Assembly: GCF_000090795.2 (NCBI RefSeq)
Contig: NW_003546865.1
Location: 4,434 to 37,533 of the forward strand
Direction: 5' to 3'
Length of the DNA stretch: 33,100 nucleotides
Source: Amphimedon queenslandica
Taxonomy: Eukaryota > Porifera > Demospongiae > Haplosclerida > Niphatidae
Below are positions 10,699 to 21,400 of this stretch, piece after piece; position 1 is the first letter of the stretch, and every line of letters begins with the position of its first letter. The notes under the pieces were generated by a model. That model ran no database searches and was not told the origin of the DNA. It saw only the letters and a program-made list of their open reading frames with translations. Made by a program: the position numbers and the translations under genes.

Positions 10699-11087
10699 AA
10701 AATATCAACAACAGTTTTGCAGTATTATTATAGTATTATAGGACAATTATAACATAAGTTATAATAATTGTGTTTTAGTTTTTCTAGTAGTTTTTTGCTG
10801 CAAGCACTCTGTGCAGTTTACTTTGACAAACTGGTATCTTTGAATAATAATTATTACAAAATAATAAACCTAATGAAGCAACGGTATATTCTAGCTAGTT
10901 GCACAGTGCTAAATAACAAATTTTTCTTGACAGGTGCAAAGCATCTTCTGCCTCTTTAATTTTTTTTATTTTTCCCTTGAAAAACCTAAAAAATATAAAA
11001 AACTATTTAGTAATGTTTTATTATACTTGACTAAAAACCAAAGGTGCACTTGTAGTTTTATCTAAAAGTTTAAAATTAATGATTCAA

Positions 11088-11998
11088 TTAATAATTATGC
11101 ACCACTATACCATGTAAAGAGGCTCCCCTTGGTTGATGTTGCTGATACTTTTGTTGTTCTTGCTTCTGTTGTGGCTGCTGTGGAGCCACATTTCCAATCA
11201 ATCCTCTTGTTGCAACATGCAACTGATTACCATACACTAGAATAGGACGATAATAAGTAAGCTCTCTGCACTCATTAACCCCAGACTCATCCCATGTTGA
11301 TCGATTAGTATCATGTAGCTTCTCATTATACACTTGAGGAACTATCGTTATCAATAGCGGAGGCACAAGTGTCAGCATATCTTTTGTAAGAATAACTGCT
11401 TTTTGAATATTATCTTTCAAACATTCTTGATTGCCTTGAAGAGTAAGTACCTATACTTACAAAACAGAACAATGACATTTGGGTTGGTTGCCATATAGAC
11501 ATGCAAGTAGTGCTGGTAAAATTGTAAAAAGTGTGTATATACAAACCTCTGAAAATATCTCTTTTTGAGGTCCTCTTATTCTAAAATCACAAGCACTTAG
11601 AAGCAAACCATACACCTGATATGTTTCTTTTGTATCTGCTCTTTCAATGGCCATTTCAGTGGATGAGCACTCAAGGCTTTTCTTTAGATCTTCTTCTAAT
11701 TGGTATAGAATTTTTTCAACAATGATTTCGTAGCAGTCCTACAAATTTACAAAGTATGTATAGTATTGATTTTGCTATAATGTCAGTAAGCATTAATTTT
11801 GTTTATAATAATTAACCTTTATCATCTGACTATGCTTTTGATAACTATGATGTTGCTGTGTTTGAAGTAATTCTGGACAAATGATGTAATCTTCCAAATG
11901 AATTCTGCAAGTTAACACTATAAAAATTGTAACATGATATATACATAATGTACTTTTCTTCCATTTGTTTCTTTTTTGTTTTCAACAAGTCAACTTTT
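11088..11998 (-). CDS. Uncharacterised protein, C-terminal exons; distant MIEAP-like C-terminus
   Basis: Four exons join in frame on the minus strand: 11998-11954, 11904-11817, 11738-11547, 11450-11088 (about 228 aa, 5' end missing). The first exon is Lys-rich and probably coiled coil (KTKKKQMEEK). The middle is helical. Residues from the last exon (VPPLLITIV... YYRPILVYGNQLHVATRGL) recall the arrangement of the SPATA18/MIEAP C-terminal domain, where a PP motif is followed by a VWPAL..GGPLL-like strand pair. That match is weak and from memory. The tail is Gln-rich (PQQPQQKQEQQKYQQHQ). MIEAP-like proteins act in mitochondrial quality control in vertebrates, and related domains are expanded in invertebrates. 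It faces the HSPA12-like gene tail to tail, 390 bp apart. Confidence 0.6.
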
Positions 11999-13138
11999 CT
12001 ATAAATTGATTATTATAATTGATCTGTACTGCCGCGTTAACCAGGCTATATATAATTACAATTTTTGACCACTGGGAGTTTCTAAAGGCTGTTAATCATT
12101 ATGTAGGAAAACTAGATAAGACCAATGGCCACTGTCAGTTATTACTGAATGCAAAGATAGAATATTTAGATCCTCGGCTTTACCAACGTGCAGTGTGAAA
12201 AAAATGACAGATGCATGCAGGACTGAGCTAAAAGATCACGTATGTGAAAAAGCTGAAACCACAGGGCCGCCTTTGCTTTCAGTCTTTTCCTTGTATTCGC
12301 ATTGAAAAAGTATATCTATATAGATCTATCTTAGTCCAAATGGTAAACTAACTGTGACAGCCGAGCCTTTTCCTTTTCCAATATTCTTATATTTCTATTT
12401 AACTTAAAGTGATAGCTAGTTAGACTATAATTGGTTATGGACCAGAAATCAATTTATAGACCTGTTATAAATTTAAATTAATTAGACTATTAACAATTTT
12501 GGTTTAATAACCCATTCTGCTATGTACAACAACCTTACTACACTGATTCTTAAAAATTGTGTAAAAATAAAACAAAGATTAGAATAAAATAATAACAAGT
12601 ACATTCTCATACAACGATCATTGAACTATTATAGTACAAAATAATACGAGAAAAGAGTCACGTCTGAATTCGTCACAGGTACACAAAACTGGCCTTTAAA
12701 AAAGTACTTTTCCGGCTGTATCATGAAGTGGAAAGGTCTAAATAAGTTCTTTTGGTCCTGTTCTCATATAAACATAAAAAATGGTAAATCACAATACGAT
12801 TGAATCCATATACTCTCAGCTATCTTTCCCGCAGAGGTACACAAGTGGAAAATGGGCCGACATTGGCAATTTATTGTGATAGCATCGTCAAGTGTCAATC
12901 AAAATGAAAGTAGTGGCTTTCTTATCCCTTAGTAATGGTAGTGTAATGTTTTAGAGAGACACAAGCCTTTTTGACAGAGAAGTAGCAACAGCGATTTGCC
13001 AGAAGAGTCGGCCATCTTGATATTGATAACAGAGATTGTGAAAAATCTTTATACAAAAATGATGCGCTCAAGTGATCCTGTTGCCAATCCTGGTTACGTA
13101 GTCTATTATTATTATATCCCTGGTTAGTGATACTCAGA
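11999..13138. other. Stretch without a supported gene; possible minus-strand first exon
   Basis: Probably 5' introns and promoter of the minus-strand gene at 11088-11998. On the minus strand an ATG at 13015 sits in the YY1-like context AAGATGGCCGAC and opens a 28-codon frame (MADSSGKSLLLLLC...) to 12929. No good donor was found, so it is only a candidate first exon. Two similar patches containing GAGGTACACAA or CAGGTACACAA (near 12678 and 12835) may be relics of one repeat. Confidence 0.3.
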
Positions 13139-13140
13139 TA

Positions 13141-13544
13141 CCGTATTTCCTCGTGGAAACGCCTACTCCCTATAAACGCCCATGCCTGTATAAACGCCTA
13201 GAGACAGCACATAACTTTGACAATAAACGCCCATGCTTGTTTAGACGCCCATTCTTGATTAAAAGCCTATACCACACCCACCTGCCCCATCCACGTGGTA
13301 CATGTACCTTACGTAGTTTAGTAGTTTACATTCTACAATGGCAGCTGCAGCTGAGAAGGCTAAAGAAACTCAGAAGTTTTGATGTCAGTTTTAAACTACG
13401 CGTTGTGTCTATTGAAACATGGTGGTAAGGATTATTTTTGGGTTATAAACGCCCACCTCGTATAAACGCCTACTTCATTTAAACGCCTAGCAAACAGGTC
13501 TCTATAAGAAATAAACGCCTAGGCGTTTCCACGAGGAAATACGG
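13141..13544. mobile_element. 404-bp pogo/Tc1-like MITE with TA target duplication
   Basis: Ends are perfect inverted repeats of 25 bp starting CCGTATTTCCTCGTGG and are flanked by TA on both sides (13139-13140, 13545-13546). The interior is built largely from the motif ATAAACGCC, repeated several times in direct and inverted forms. Near 13365-13428 a short frame reads LRSFDVSFKLRVVSIE, which resembles the first helix of the Brinker/CENP-B-type HTH of pogo-family transposases (RRSYDxxFKLxVV). This suggests a deletion derivative of an autonomous pogo-like element. Confidence 0.85.
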
Positions 13545-13568
13545 TACTGCACATTCCTCATCCCCCCT

Positions 13569-13669
13569 GTAGTCTCGCGTAGCCAGACCCAACCCCTATT
13601 TGACATTTGGATGGATGGCGGGGTACGGGTTTGGGTCTGGTGCTCTGCCCTGCATCATTTCATTCTGAA
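13569..13669 (+). repeat. Left terminal inverted repeat of the helicase/DUF6589 element
   Basis: Pairs with 18274-18364 in inverted orientation over about 95 bp with scattered mismatches and a few small indels. Confidence 0.85.
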
Positions 13670-13757
13670 ATTGAAAGAACAGGAAATTACTTTTATTGAT
13701 TAAATACGCGTAGTTGCATCATTGTGACATTACATTATTACAAAAATAATAATAAAT

Positions 13758-15057
13758 GGATGCAGTTTAACTGCTGTAAGGGCCGAATTGAAGTTAACTT
13801 TAAAAGAGAAGAAAAGGGAGGCAATTGATGCCTTTTTGTCTGGGAAAGACGTCTTTGTGTCCCTCCCTACTGGGTATGGTAAATCTCTGATTTATGCTCT
13901 GCTACTACTTATTTTTGATGTTAAGAAAGGTATATACATGCCTGGACTTAGTATTGATGCATGAAACATTATTCTTTTGATTGTATGTAGGAACCAAGGG
14001 CAGTATTGTTGTGTTAGCCCTTTGATTTCTTTTATGATTGATTACAAAATTAGGTATATGTGCTGAGTTTGTTGGTGACAGTCAATGTGACAAAGCTGCT
14101 GTTAAAGCAGTTACTGAAGGACTGATTCAGTTGGTTTTTATTAGCCCAGACAGCTTGTTACATAACTTACTTTTCCATAATATGCTTATGTCACCACCAT
14201 ATAAAGAAAAGTTAGTTGCTGTTGTAGTAGATGAAGCCCATTGCATCAAGACTTGGTACATTGGTATACACATTACACATATATAATAACCTATCCTTTA
14301 TAGGGGAGATATGTTTCGAGTTGCCTTTGCAGAATTAGGTCAATTAAGAAGTATAACACCAACAAATACAAATGTTTTTTGCCTCACTGCCACAGCTACA
14401 AAAGAAACTTTAAGTACAGTTTGTAAAACAATGTCATTAGTTGATCCCATCATTATTGGAACATCATCTTGCAGAGCAAGTATTGCTTATTCTGTGAAAT
14501 CGCTCCCACCAATAGATGAATTCTGTAGTGTGATTTCACAAGAAGTAAAGCATCATGGCTTGAATTACAAAAAAATTATCTTTTGTCGATCATACTCTGA
14601 CTGCAGTACAATTTACATTACACTTCATCATAAATTAGGGGAACATTTTGTATATCCACCAGGTTATCCTGATTTTCATGAATTTTGAGTGGTTGAAATG
14701 TAGTCCAGAGCATCTACCACAGAAGTAAAAGATGTGATAACATCACTATGTAACATTAAAAGCTCTTTACGCATTGTTGTTGCAACTACTGCTTTTGGTA
14801 TGGGCATTGACTGCCCAAATATCAGACAAATAATTCATTACAAACCTTCTGCAAGTCTGCTCAAGAATCTGGTAGAGCTGGACGCGACGGACTTCCCTCG
14901 AATGCATGCCTGTTATATGGAAGTGCAAGCCAGTATGAAAGACTATGCTGCAAATTGTAAGTTGTGTTGTAGTCAATTATTGTTTCGCAACTTCATAATA
15001 TCAGATAATAACACTAACAAATGTAGTATTTGTGATACTTGTGTCGAAGATAAGTGA
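13758..15057 (+). pseudogene. RecQ-like SF2 helicase of the transposon, decayed
   Basis: Three exon-like blocks (to about 13929, from about 13992, and from about 14304) carry the helicase motifs in order: Walker A SLPTGYGKSLIYALL (near 13860), DEAH box VVVDEAHCIKTW (near 14230), motif III CLTATATKETL (near 14380), motif V VVATTAFGMGIDCPNIRQIIH (near 14775), motif VI QESGRAGRDGLPSNACL (near 14865, shifted frame) and a RecQ-type zinc region (C..C.....C..C, to 15057). Frameshifts near 14020 and 14050 (motif Ia region), a stop at 14686, and another frameshift before motif VI make it nonfunctional. The family unwinds DNA 3' to 5'; here it would assist excision or repair of the element. Confidence 0.85.
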
Positions 15058-15085
15058 TACTAAATGAAATGGCCGTAAATTATGA

Positions 15086-18078
15086 CTACTTAAAAATTAG
15101 ACATGGTATAATATTCTCAACAATCCACTTCTTTATATCATTGTTATCCACAAAATCTAACGAACAATTGTTAAGTTTAAGAGTATTGTTTCTATGCTGC
15201 ATTGACTGAAATGCTTCAGTCTGTCTTAATTGATCAATAATTAATTTATGGTCCTTAATGGCATGCTGTGTTGACCCATAGAACTTGCTTTTCCTCTAAT
15301 TTCTATTTCAAAAGCTCGGAAAACCTCATCAAGGACTCCGATCGCTTTAGCTGCCTTTAACAATGAATGAGGTTGAATATTTGAACCCATTTCGTTAATA
15401 ATTCCTTTTAGTCTATGATTGAAGTGCTCCATAAAAAAAGTCACAGGCCATGTTGCAGCCCTATCTCCCTTGAATATTTATAAAGTGACTGTCCCTTATC
15501 TGTGCAGCTTTTCTTTGTGAAGCAAGGAAGTGATACTCAATTAAAAGATTTGCTGCCTTATTAGCATAATTTCTGTCATTACTTTTAAAGAAATAATCAT
15601 CAGAAATTTCCAAATATCTATTTCTCGGCCACCATCCCCTTCTCTAGTGGCATCCAAATAGTTATACCATATAAGTCCCAGTGTCAGTACCTCGCATGAG
15701 TAATTAAATACTTGATCCTTCACTTTTGGAATTTCGCATGGTAAAAGGCATACAAATTTATTTACTACTTCTTAAAACAGACCGATTAAAGTAAAACTTT
15801 CCTCACTTTCATCTTTTAATAACCTCTCTGCAGCTACAACAACATAACACTCCAAAACATCTTCAAAAAATTCTTTTGCAGTATTCATATTGTCTGGATC
15901 TTTTGGTACAGAAGTACGATTTATTAGATTTTTGATTTGATACAGAGTGCCCTTATCAACAAATGATTCTTTGTTAAACAGTCTTCTCTATATAACCTAC
16001 ATTTACAATATGTCAGAAGTGTACAATTATTGTTACTTTATACTTTCATCAATGTCATGCATGTATGCCAATCTTCTACCACAGAGTGCACTCCATTAAG
16101 TCTGCTCAAATCATCATAGCTGTTAATTCTGATACACTTTGCTCCCCTTACTCTAGCAGCAGTTAACTGATCTCCTAGTAGCACTTCCCACATATCTACT
16201 TGTTTATGGGACCTGAATTCTCCATTAGACATATCTGTGCAACTTCTCAAGAATCAAACACTTTTCATTAACTTTGTTTTCATTGTGTGGTTGAATACCA
16301 AGTGGAACCTATGCAGTAGACATGTTACACTAAAATTATTATTTCTAATTGTGCATGCTTACAATTGTTGACTTTTTCTTCATTCTCTGCTTCGGTCATG
16401 CTTAATATGCAATGTTACAGACTTCTTTTCACAGTGAAAATGAGGAAAATGCTTCAATAGAATCCTATTTAATGAACTATAATCTTACAAAACTTATACA
16501 TTGTATGAGTTCACCTGGAAACTAAAGTGGAAAATATTTCTTTTATTTTAATAATTTCACTGGCAGTAGGTAGCAAATCTTTGGTGATTATTTCTCCTCT
16601 AGGATGATCTGGCAAGGAACTATAATCTACTCTATTCAAAACTGCATAAGAGTGAAAGTAGTGGAAAGAATGTGTGCTATATTCCACACGTTGAAAGCGC
16701 CTGCAAAAATTCTTGTCCACATTATCCCTCACTATCTTAAAACCCTGCAATTGGTGCTCGTGGAGAATCTGTTTCATGTTCCTCTTCATCATTATCAATC
16801 CTTTCAATTGCATGAATCAAGTCTTCATCACTTATTTTTTGAATCATTGTACTGGCGCACCTCCCTTCCTCCTTATCATTAATGTCATCTACAGCATCAA
16901 ATGTAGTAGTACTATTACCGGTATGGTCATGATCTTCATCCGTGTCATCTTCTGGAAGAGCTATATGGTTTTCATATAATGCAAATTGAGCTCTCTGTTT
17001 AGTCTGTTGCATAGATCTCTCTTGTAATCATAATAGTTATATTAGTTGAACGGTGTACACATATACTTTTAAATGATGCAGTAAATTATCAGACCAGTAT
17101 AAGACATCAATGTCATGATCTTTAGATATTTTATTAATAACTTTTAATGTACCAGAATGAGACAAGCATAGCATCAGACAAGTAAAAATCTAAAAATAGT
17201 AATAGTTATGTAAGTGTACATTATTACTATACCTTTTTTGTACAGCCATTGGCATAGAATAATATAGATATAGCTCTCTCCATCAGAGACATTTTCTGAA
17301 AACTATTCTTGTGATTACACAAATGATATTCCAAGATCGATTGCTATCTGACAAAATACCAATCGGCACTTTTACTAAGGTAGGCATTTTATTCTTAACC
17401 TCTGACCAGATTGTTTCCCAGTTAAAGTGCGTAAGGCTTCTACATCATCCATCAAAGTAGAGCTATGTTTAACAGAACATGTATTCTTTATTTCCTTTCT
17501 AATAGCTTGGCTAATGGAAACTATAGTACTGTTATATGTTCGGTTTGATGTAGTAATTGATGATGTCAATGCTGTACAGTTATTATTGAATATTCTCCGA
17601 ACATTTGTGCTAGACCATGGACCGTTCCTTTGCATGATGGAAAATCAATGTTAACCTATTTACATCAAAATCATGACTGAATCATTAATGTTAGTCATGG
17701 CTTACTGAAACTTCAACATAAACATCACATCTTTTGCCTCAGCATGAACCTGTTGGTGTAGAAGATGACAAAACAACTTCTGATGAAGCTGAGGTGATAC
17801 TGTAAGTGATTAAGCAGCTGCCTCAGCAGGCATTAAAAATGGCTATGATTAATGAACCCCAATATATCATTCTGTAGATCTGCAACTTTCTGTAGAAGGC
17901 CAGGAAACTCCAGATTCTAGTAATGCATTTGTGACAGGACCAAACATCTTCAGTTGAGCTAGGTGTCATTGCTGAAAACTCTTGATTGTAAAGCATCAAT
18001 GATAAAGTATTAAAAACATCCAAGGCATCTGCTGAACTCTGACTTCTCCAACATCTGTGCCACAGAACAGCAACTCAT
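15086..18078 (-). pseudogene. DUF6589-type transposase of the element, decayed
   Basis: Read on the minus strand from a candidate ATG at 18078. The Cys-rich N-terminus (MSCCSVAQML; WSCHKCITRI near 17920) is a zinc-finger-like region. Then come LMLCLSHSGTLKVINKISKDHD (near 17150; only the pattern is cited), the block DNVDKNFCRR with HSFHYFHSYAV (near 16700), GDQLTAARVRGAK (near 16160), VVEDWHTCMTLMK (near 16065), REGDGGRE (near 15640), MEHFNHRLKGII (near 15430) and KKWIVENIIP before the TAG at 15086. GDQLT, DWH and the later acidic and EH positions are likely DDE active-site residues of this family. Multiple frameshifts and stops (near 15455 and 15778) break it. At least one intron is likely near 17015-17100. 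Confidence 0.82.
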
Positions 18079-18273
18079 GGCTACTTAACGTAGTACTTCT
18101 AGTTTGTAATTGTCGTTAGTTCACGCCTTATTTTTATTATCATTGAAATTGAATTAATGAAGGAATGATTATAATTATTATAATTGCAATTAAAACAAAA
18201 TTAATTATGACTCAATTTATGTCATTCATTAGTAACACGTGTTTCCCCTAGTGCCACCGGAAGTCTGGTGGCG

Positions 18274-18364
18274 TTCAGAATGAAATGATGCGGGGCAGTG
18301 CACCAGACCCAAACCCCGCCATCGAAATGTCAAAAAGGGGTTGGGTCTGGCTACGTGAGACTAC
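18274..18364 (-). repeat. Right terminal inverted repeat of the helicase/DUF6589 element
   Basis: Inverted partner of 13569-13669. The LINE sequence begins directly beyond it. Confidence 0.85.
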
Positions 18365-18425
18365 CTCCCCAGTAGGTGACTCAGAGAATACCTCCTGACT
18401 AGATGGTCAGGTGGTGTTTCTGTGA

Positions 18426-19136
18426 ATGCTGAGTATCATTAATCAACTAGGACCATTCCAATCCTACATATATTCTAAACAGTTCAACATCATTACTCTC
18501 ACCGAGACATGGTGTCATCCCAATATTTCTGACAGGGAAATGCTTCCTGTAAACTATACTGTCTATAGAAACGACCGTGATTCATGGGGTGGAGGTGTCC
18601 TACTGGCTATTTCTGATACCATCTGTTCTGAGCAGATTGAATCCCCTACTCACTCTGAATGTCTGCTTGTTAAGTTGCACACACACAAACCCATCATTTT
18701 ATGTGTTGTGTATGTTCCCCCATCTCCTGACCCTGCTTATCTATCAATCCTCTTGGATTATATCCGTCAAATTGCTAGCTGGTCAGAAACTTTTGTCCTA
18801 GGAGACTTCAACTGCCCAGACGTAAATTGGACATCTTTAACCGCTGCATCTAGTCCTTCCAGTTTACTATGCCATTTTGTTCTTGACTATGATATGTGTC
18901 AGCTGGTTGAGTCACCTACTCATGAGAAGGGGAATATTTTATATCTCCTTTTGGTTTACTACCCTGACTATGTTTCAAACCTTACTGTTCACACAGAGTG
19001 GTCTGTTTTTCCAATTTCCTCTCGTCATTGTCCCTTGACCTCCACTCTTCCTTCTAAAGCTAACCTCACCAACTATTCTTCATCTATGACTTTCCAGTTT
19101 CACAAGGGTAACTATGTACTATTTATTGGATGTTAA
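18426..19136 (+). pseudogene. LINE apurinic-type endonuclease domain, inactive
   Basis: The frame shows ITLTETWCHP (catalytic Glu), GGGVLLAIS, CVVYVPPSPDPAY and FVLGDFNCPDVNW. The final motif, normally SDH, reads SSRHCPL, so the catalytic Asp is replaced by Arg. The N-terminal NA..SIIN motif is broken by a frameshift at about 18426, and a stop at 19136 separates this from the RT part. Confidence 0.85.
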
Positions 19137-19411
19137 TTTCTCATTCTTTTTTGAATCACTCAATGTAGAGTTTCTTTGGGAAAATCTTAAGAGTTTGATT
19201 TTTGATGCTTGTGGGAAATTTATTCCTATAGCATCTTGCTCCAGTCGCTATCCTCAATAGTTCAATGGGAATATCAGACATAACTAAACATAGCTCGCTC
19301 TCTCCATAAGAAAGAAAAGAAACAGCCTTCTGTTGTTACCAGCTCTACACTGGAGCGGTTGGAAGTGGACTTAGAGACATACTAAATGCAAAAAAGGAGT
19401 TTGAGTCTGAC

Positions 19412-20890
19412 TTGGTTCATATGTTTGCCTTTGACAACAACCCAAGGTTGTTTCAGTACATCAAGAAATCACTGAAGGAACAGTCACTCCCACAGATCCT
19501 GCACTTAGGTCCATCATCTGAGACCTCAGACTTTGGAAAAGCCTTATTGTTCAATCAGTACTTCCACTCAGTCTTTTCCATATCTAGACCACCTCTTGAT
19601 CCTCTCACTCTTCCACCCCCAGATTCTGTTATGTGTGACTTGGAAATCTCAAGACAAAATGTGTTCCTCCAGCTCTCTAGCCTGAATACTGGTAAAGCTT
19701 CTGGTATTGATAATATCCCAACTATAGCATTAAAATTATGCGCAACTGCACTATGTGGACCAATTCACCATTTGTTTCTTCAGTGCATTTCTCAGGCCTA
19801 TATTCCTTAAGAGTGGAAAACTCACTATATCACAGCAATCTTTAAGTCTGGAGATAAAGCATGTGTGAGGAACTACAGACCCATCTCTCGGCTCCCTATA
19901 CTTTCTAAGGTCCTAGAAAGAATAGTCTTTGATCAAGTATATGAGCACATTACATCCCTAACCATTTGCTTAAAGCAATTTGGTTTTCTGAGAGGCCGAT
20001 TGACAGTGCAAGAGCTACTGGTCCATTTAGATTCTTTCATAAACTCAATATCAGAGGTTTCCAGTCGGATGTAGTCTATTTGGATATAAAGAAAGCTTTT
20101 GATTCTGTGACATCCTGCTGGCTAAGTTGTGGTCTGCTGGAATATGTGGACAAACATGGAAATTTATTGCCACCTGCTTGTATGGTCGTCTACAATGTGT
20201 GCATGTGAGAAACAGTACTTCATCTCTGGTACCAGTAACATCTGGGGTACCCCAAGGGAGTAATTTGGGTCCCCTGTTGTTTATTCTTTATATTAATGAT
20301 TTATCAACAAGTCCTCTACACACATCTCTCTTGTTTGCTGATAATAGCAAATGTCATAGAGTTGTCAAATCTGCACAGGACAGTCAGCTTTTGCAAGAGG
20401 ACCTAGGACTGTTGTGTGACTGGTCAAGGGCTACTGGTCTTACCTTTAAAAGCAACAAGAGTTGTTTGGTCAGTTATCACTTGCCAAAAACTTCTCCAGT
20501 GACATTTGACTACTGTCTAGATGGGCAATCTATTGATCATGTAAGGACCTGCAAGGACTTAGGTGTTGTTTTTTCAGATACACTTGCCTGGTCTACTTAG
20601 GTGGAAACTGTCCTCAAAGGCTTACAGTATGCTGAAGATGATTAAAAGAATCTTCCCTGGTGCAAAAACCCTACTCATGTAAAGAGAAAGCTCTACTTGT
20701 CTGTGGTTGTTTCTATAATTACATACTGTGCCCCTGTGTGGAGACCCTCTCTGATCAAAGGTATTATTTGTATAGAAAGGCTCCAGAGGAGCTACCAAGT
20801 ACATCATGTTTGACTTTTAGCTCAACTACAAATCTAGACTTGTTGCTCTTAAACTTTTACCACCGATGTATCGCCTAGATATATTGAGGT
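19412..20890 (+). pseudogene. LINE reverse transcriptase domain, inactive
   Basis: RT blocks in order: SGIDNIPTIALK, then RNYRPISRLPILSKVLERIV, VYLDIKKAFDSV (first catalytic Asp kept), TSGVPQGSNLGPLLFILYIN, and LLFADNSKCHR, where the usual F/Y-A-D-D box has become FADN. A TAA near 19808 and frameshifts near 20030 and 20180 split the reading frame, and a TAG lies near 20598. The copy cannot encode an active polymerase. Confidence 0.88.
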
Positions 20891-21346
20891 TGTTTTCTTC
20901 TTTGTGCATCTTCAACATCGTGATTCTCACTTCGATATACTCAATTATTTCTCTTTCACATCCTCCTCCACTCGGGGCTCACCTCATAACAAATTGATCC
21001 ACTCCTCACTAAATCGGTCCTCAGCCCGCCATATGTTCTTCCATTGCTTCCCTTGTCTGTGGAACTCATTTTAATCCTGCTAATGCACACACTTTACACA
21101 CTGTTTGTCCTTGTAATATATGTTCATGCAACCCTCTCCCTTCTAATTACCTCTCTCCCTCCTAATTTTATGTGTGCATGTAATTTTCTTCCTTATCTTC
21201 CTTCTATACTCTCTCTCTTCTGAGTTTTGTATATATTTATTGGGTGTCAGGACTAGTTCCTGGCATTCCTTCAAGACTACTTTATCAGTTTCTTCCTGCT
21301 CTCCTCCTTACTGTTTGTATTCTCCTTCTGCTTAGTCTTGTAAAGT

Positions 21347-21347
21347 G

Positions 21348-21399
<52 letters not shown>

Positions 21400-21400
21400 G
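21347..21400 (+). repeat. (TAA)n tail of the LINE
   Basis: About 17 tandem TAA units after TTGTAAAGTGA mark the 3' end of the LINE. Confidence 0.9.

Larger units (their letters stand above)
13569..18364. mobile_element. 4.8-kb helicase/DUF6589 DNA transposon with ~100-bp TIRs (AcademH-like)
   Basis: Left 13569-13669 and right 18274-18364 are imperfect inverted repeats beginning GTAGTCTCRCGTAGCCAGAC and ending in CATTTCATTCTGAA. Each TIR itself contains a smaller inverted pair (CCAGACCCAA...TTGGGTCTGG). Between them lie a plus-strand RecQ-like helicase relic and a minus-strand DUF6589-type transposase relic, converging with only 28 bp between their stops (15057/15086). A CCT may be duplicated at the borders (13566-13568, 18364-18366) if the ends are offset by one base. 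The helicase plus DDE transposase plus Cys-rich N-terminus layout fits my recollection of the AcademH lineage of Academ transposons. Family assignment is inference. Confidence 0.8.
18370..21400 (+). mobile_element. APE-type non-LTR retrotransposon (Jockey/CR1-like), decayed
   Basis: One plus-strand element with endonuclease, reverse transcriptase and a C-terminal segment (LALKLLPPMYRLD-like, near 20840-20880), ending in a (TAA)n tail at 21347-21400. The 5' end is unclear because it abuts the right TIR of the helicase element. It is probably 5' truncated or interrupted by that insertion. The simple-repeat tail and APE endonuclease fit the CR1/L2/Jockey group; exact clade not resolved. Confidence 0.85.

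Noticed and set aside
21347-21400. CRISPR-like or centromeric short tandem array
   Set aside because: It is a simple TAA run that fits the 3' tail of the LINE.
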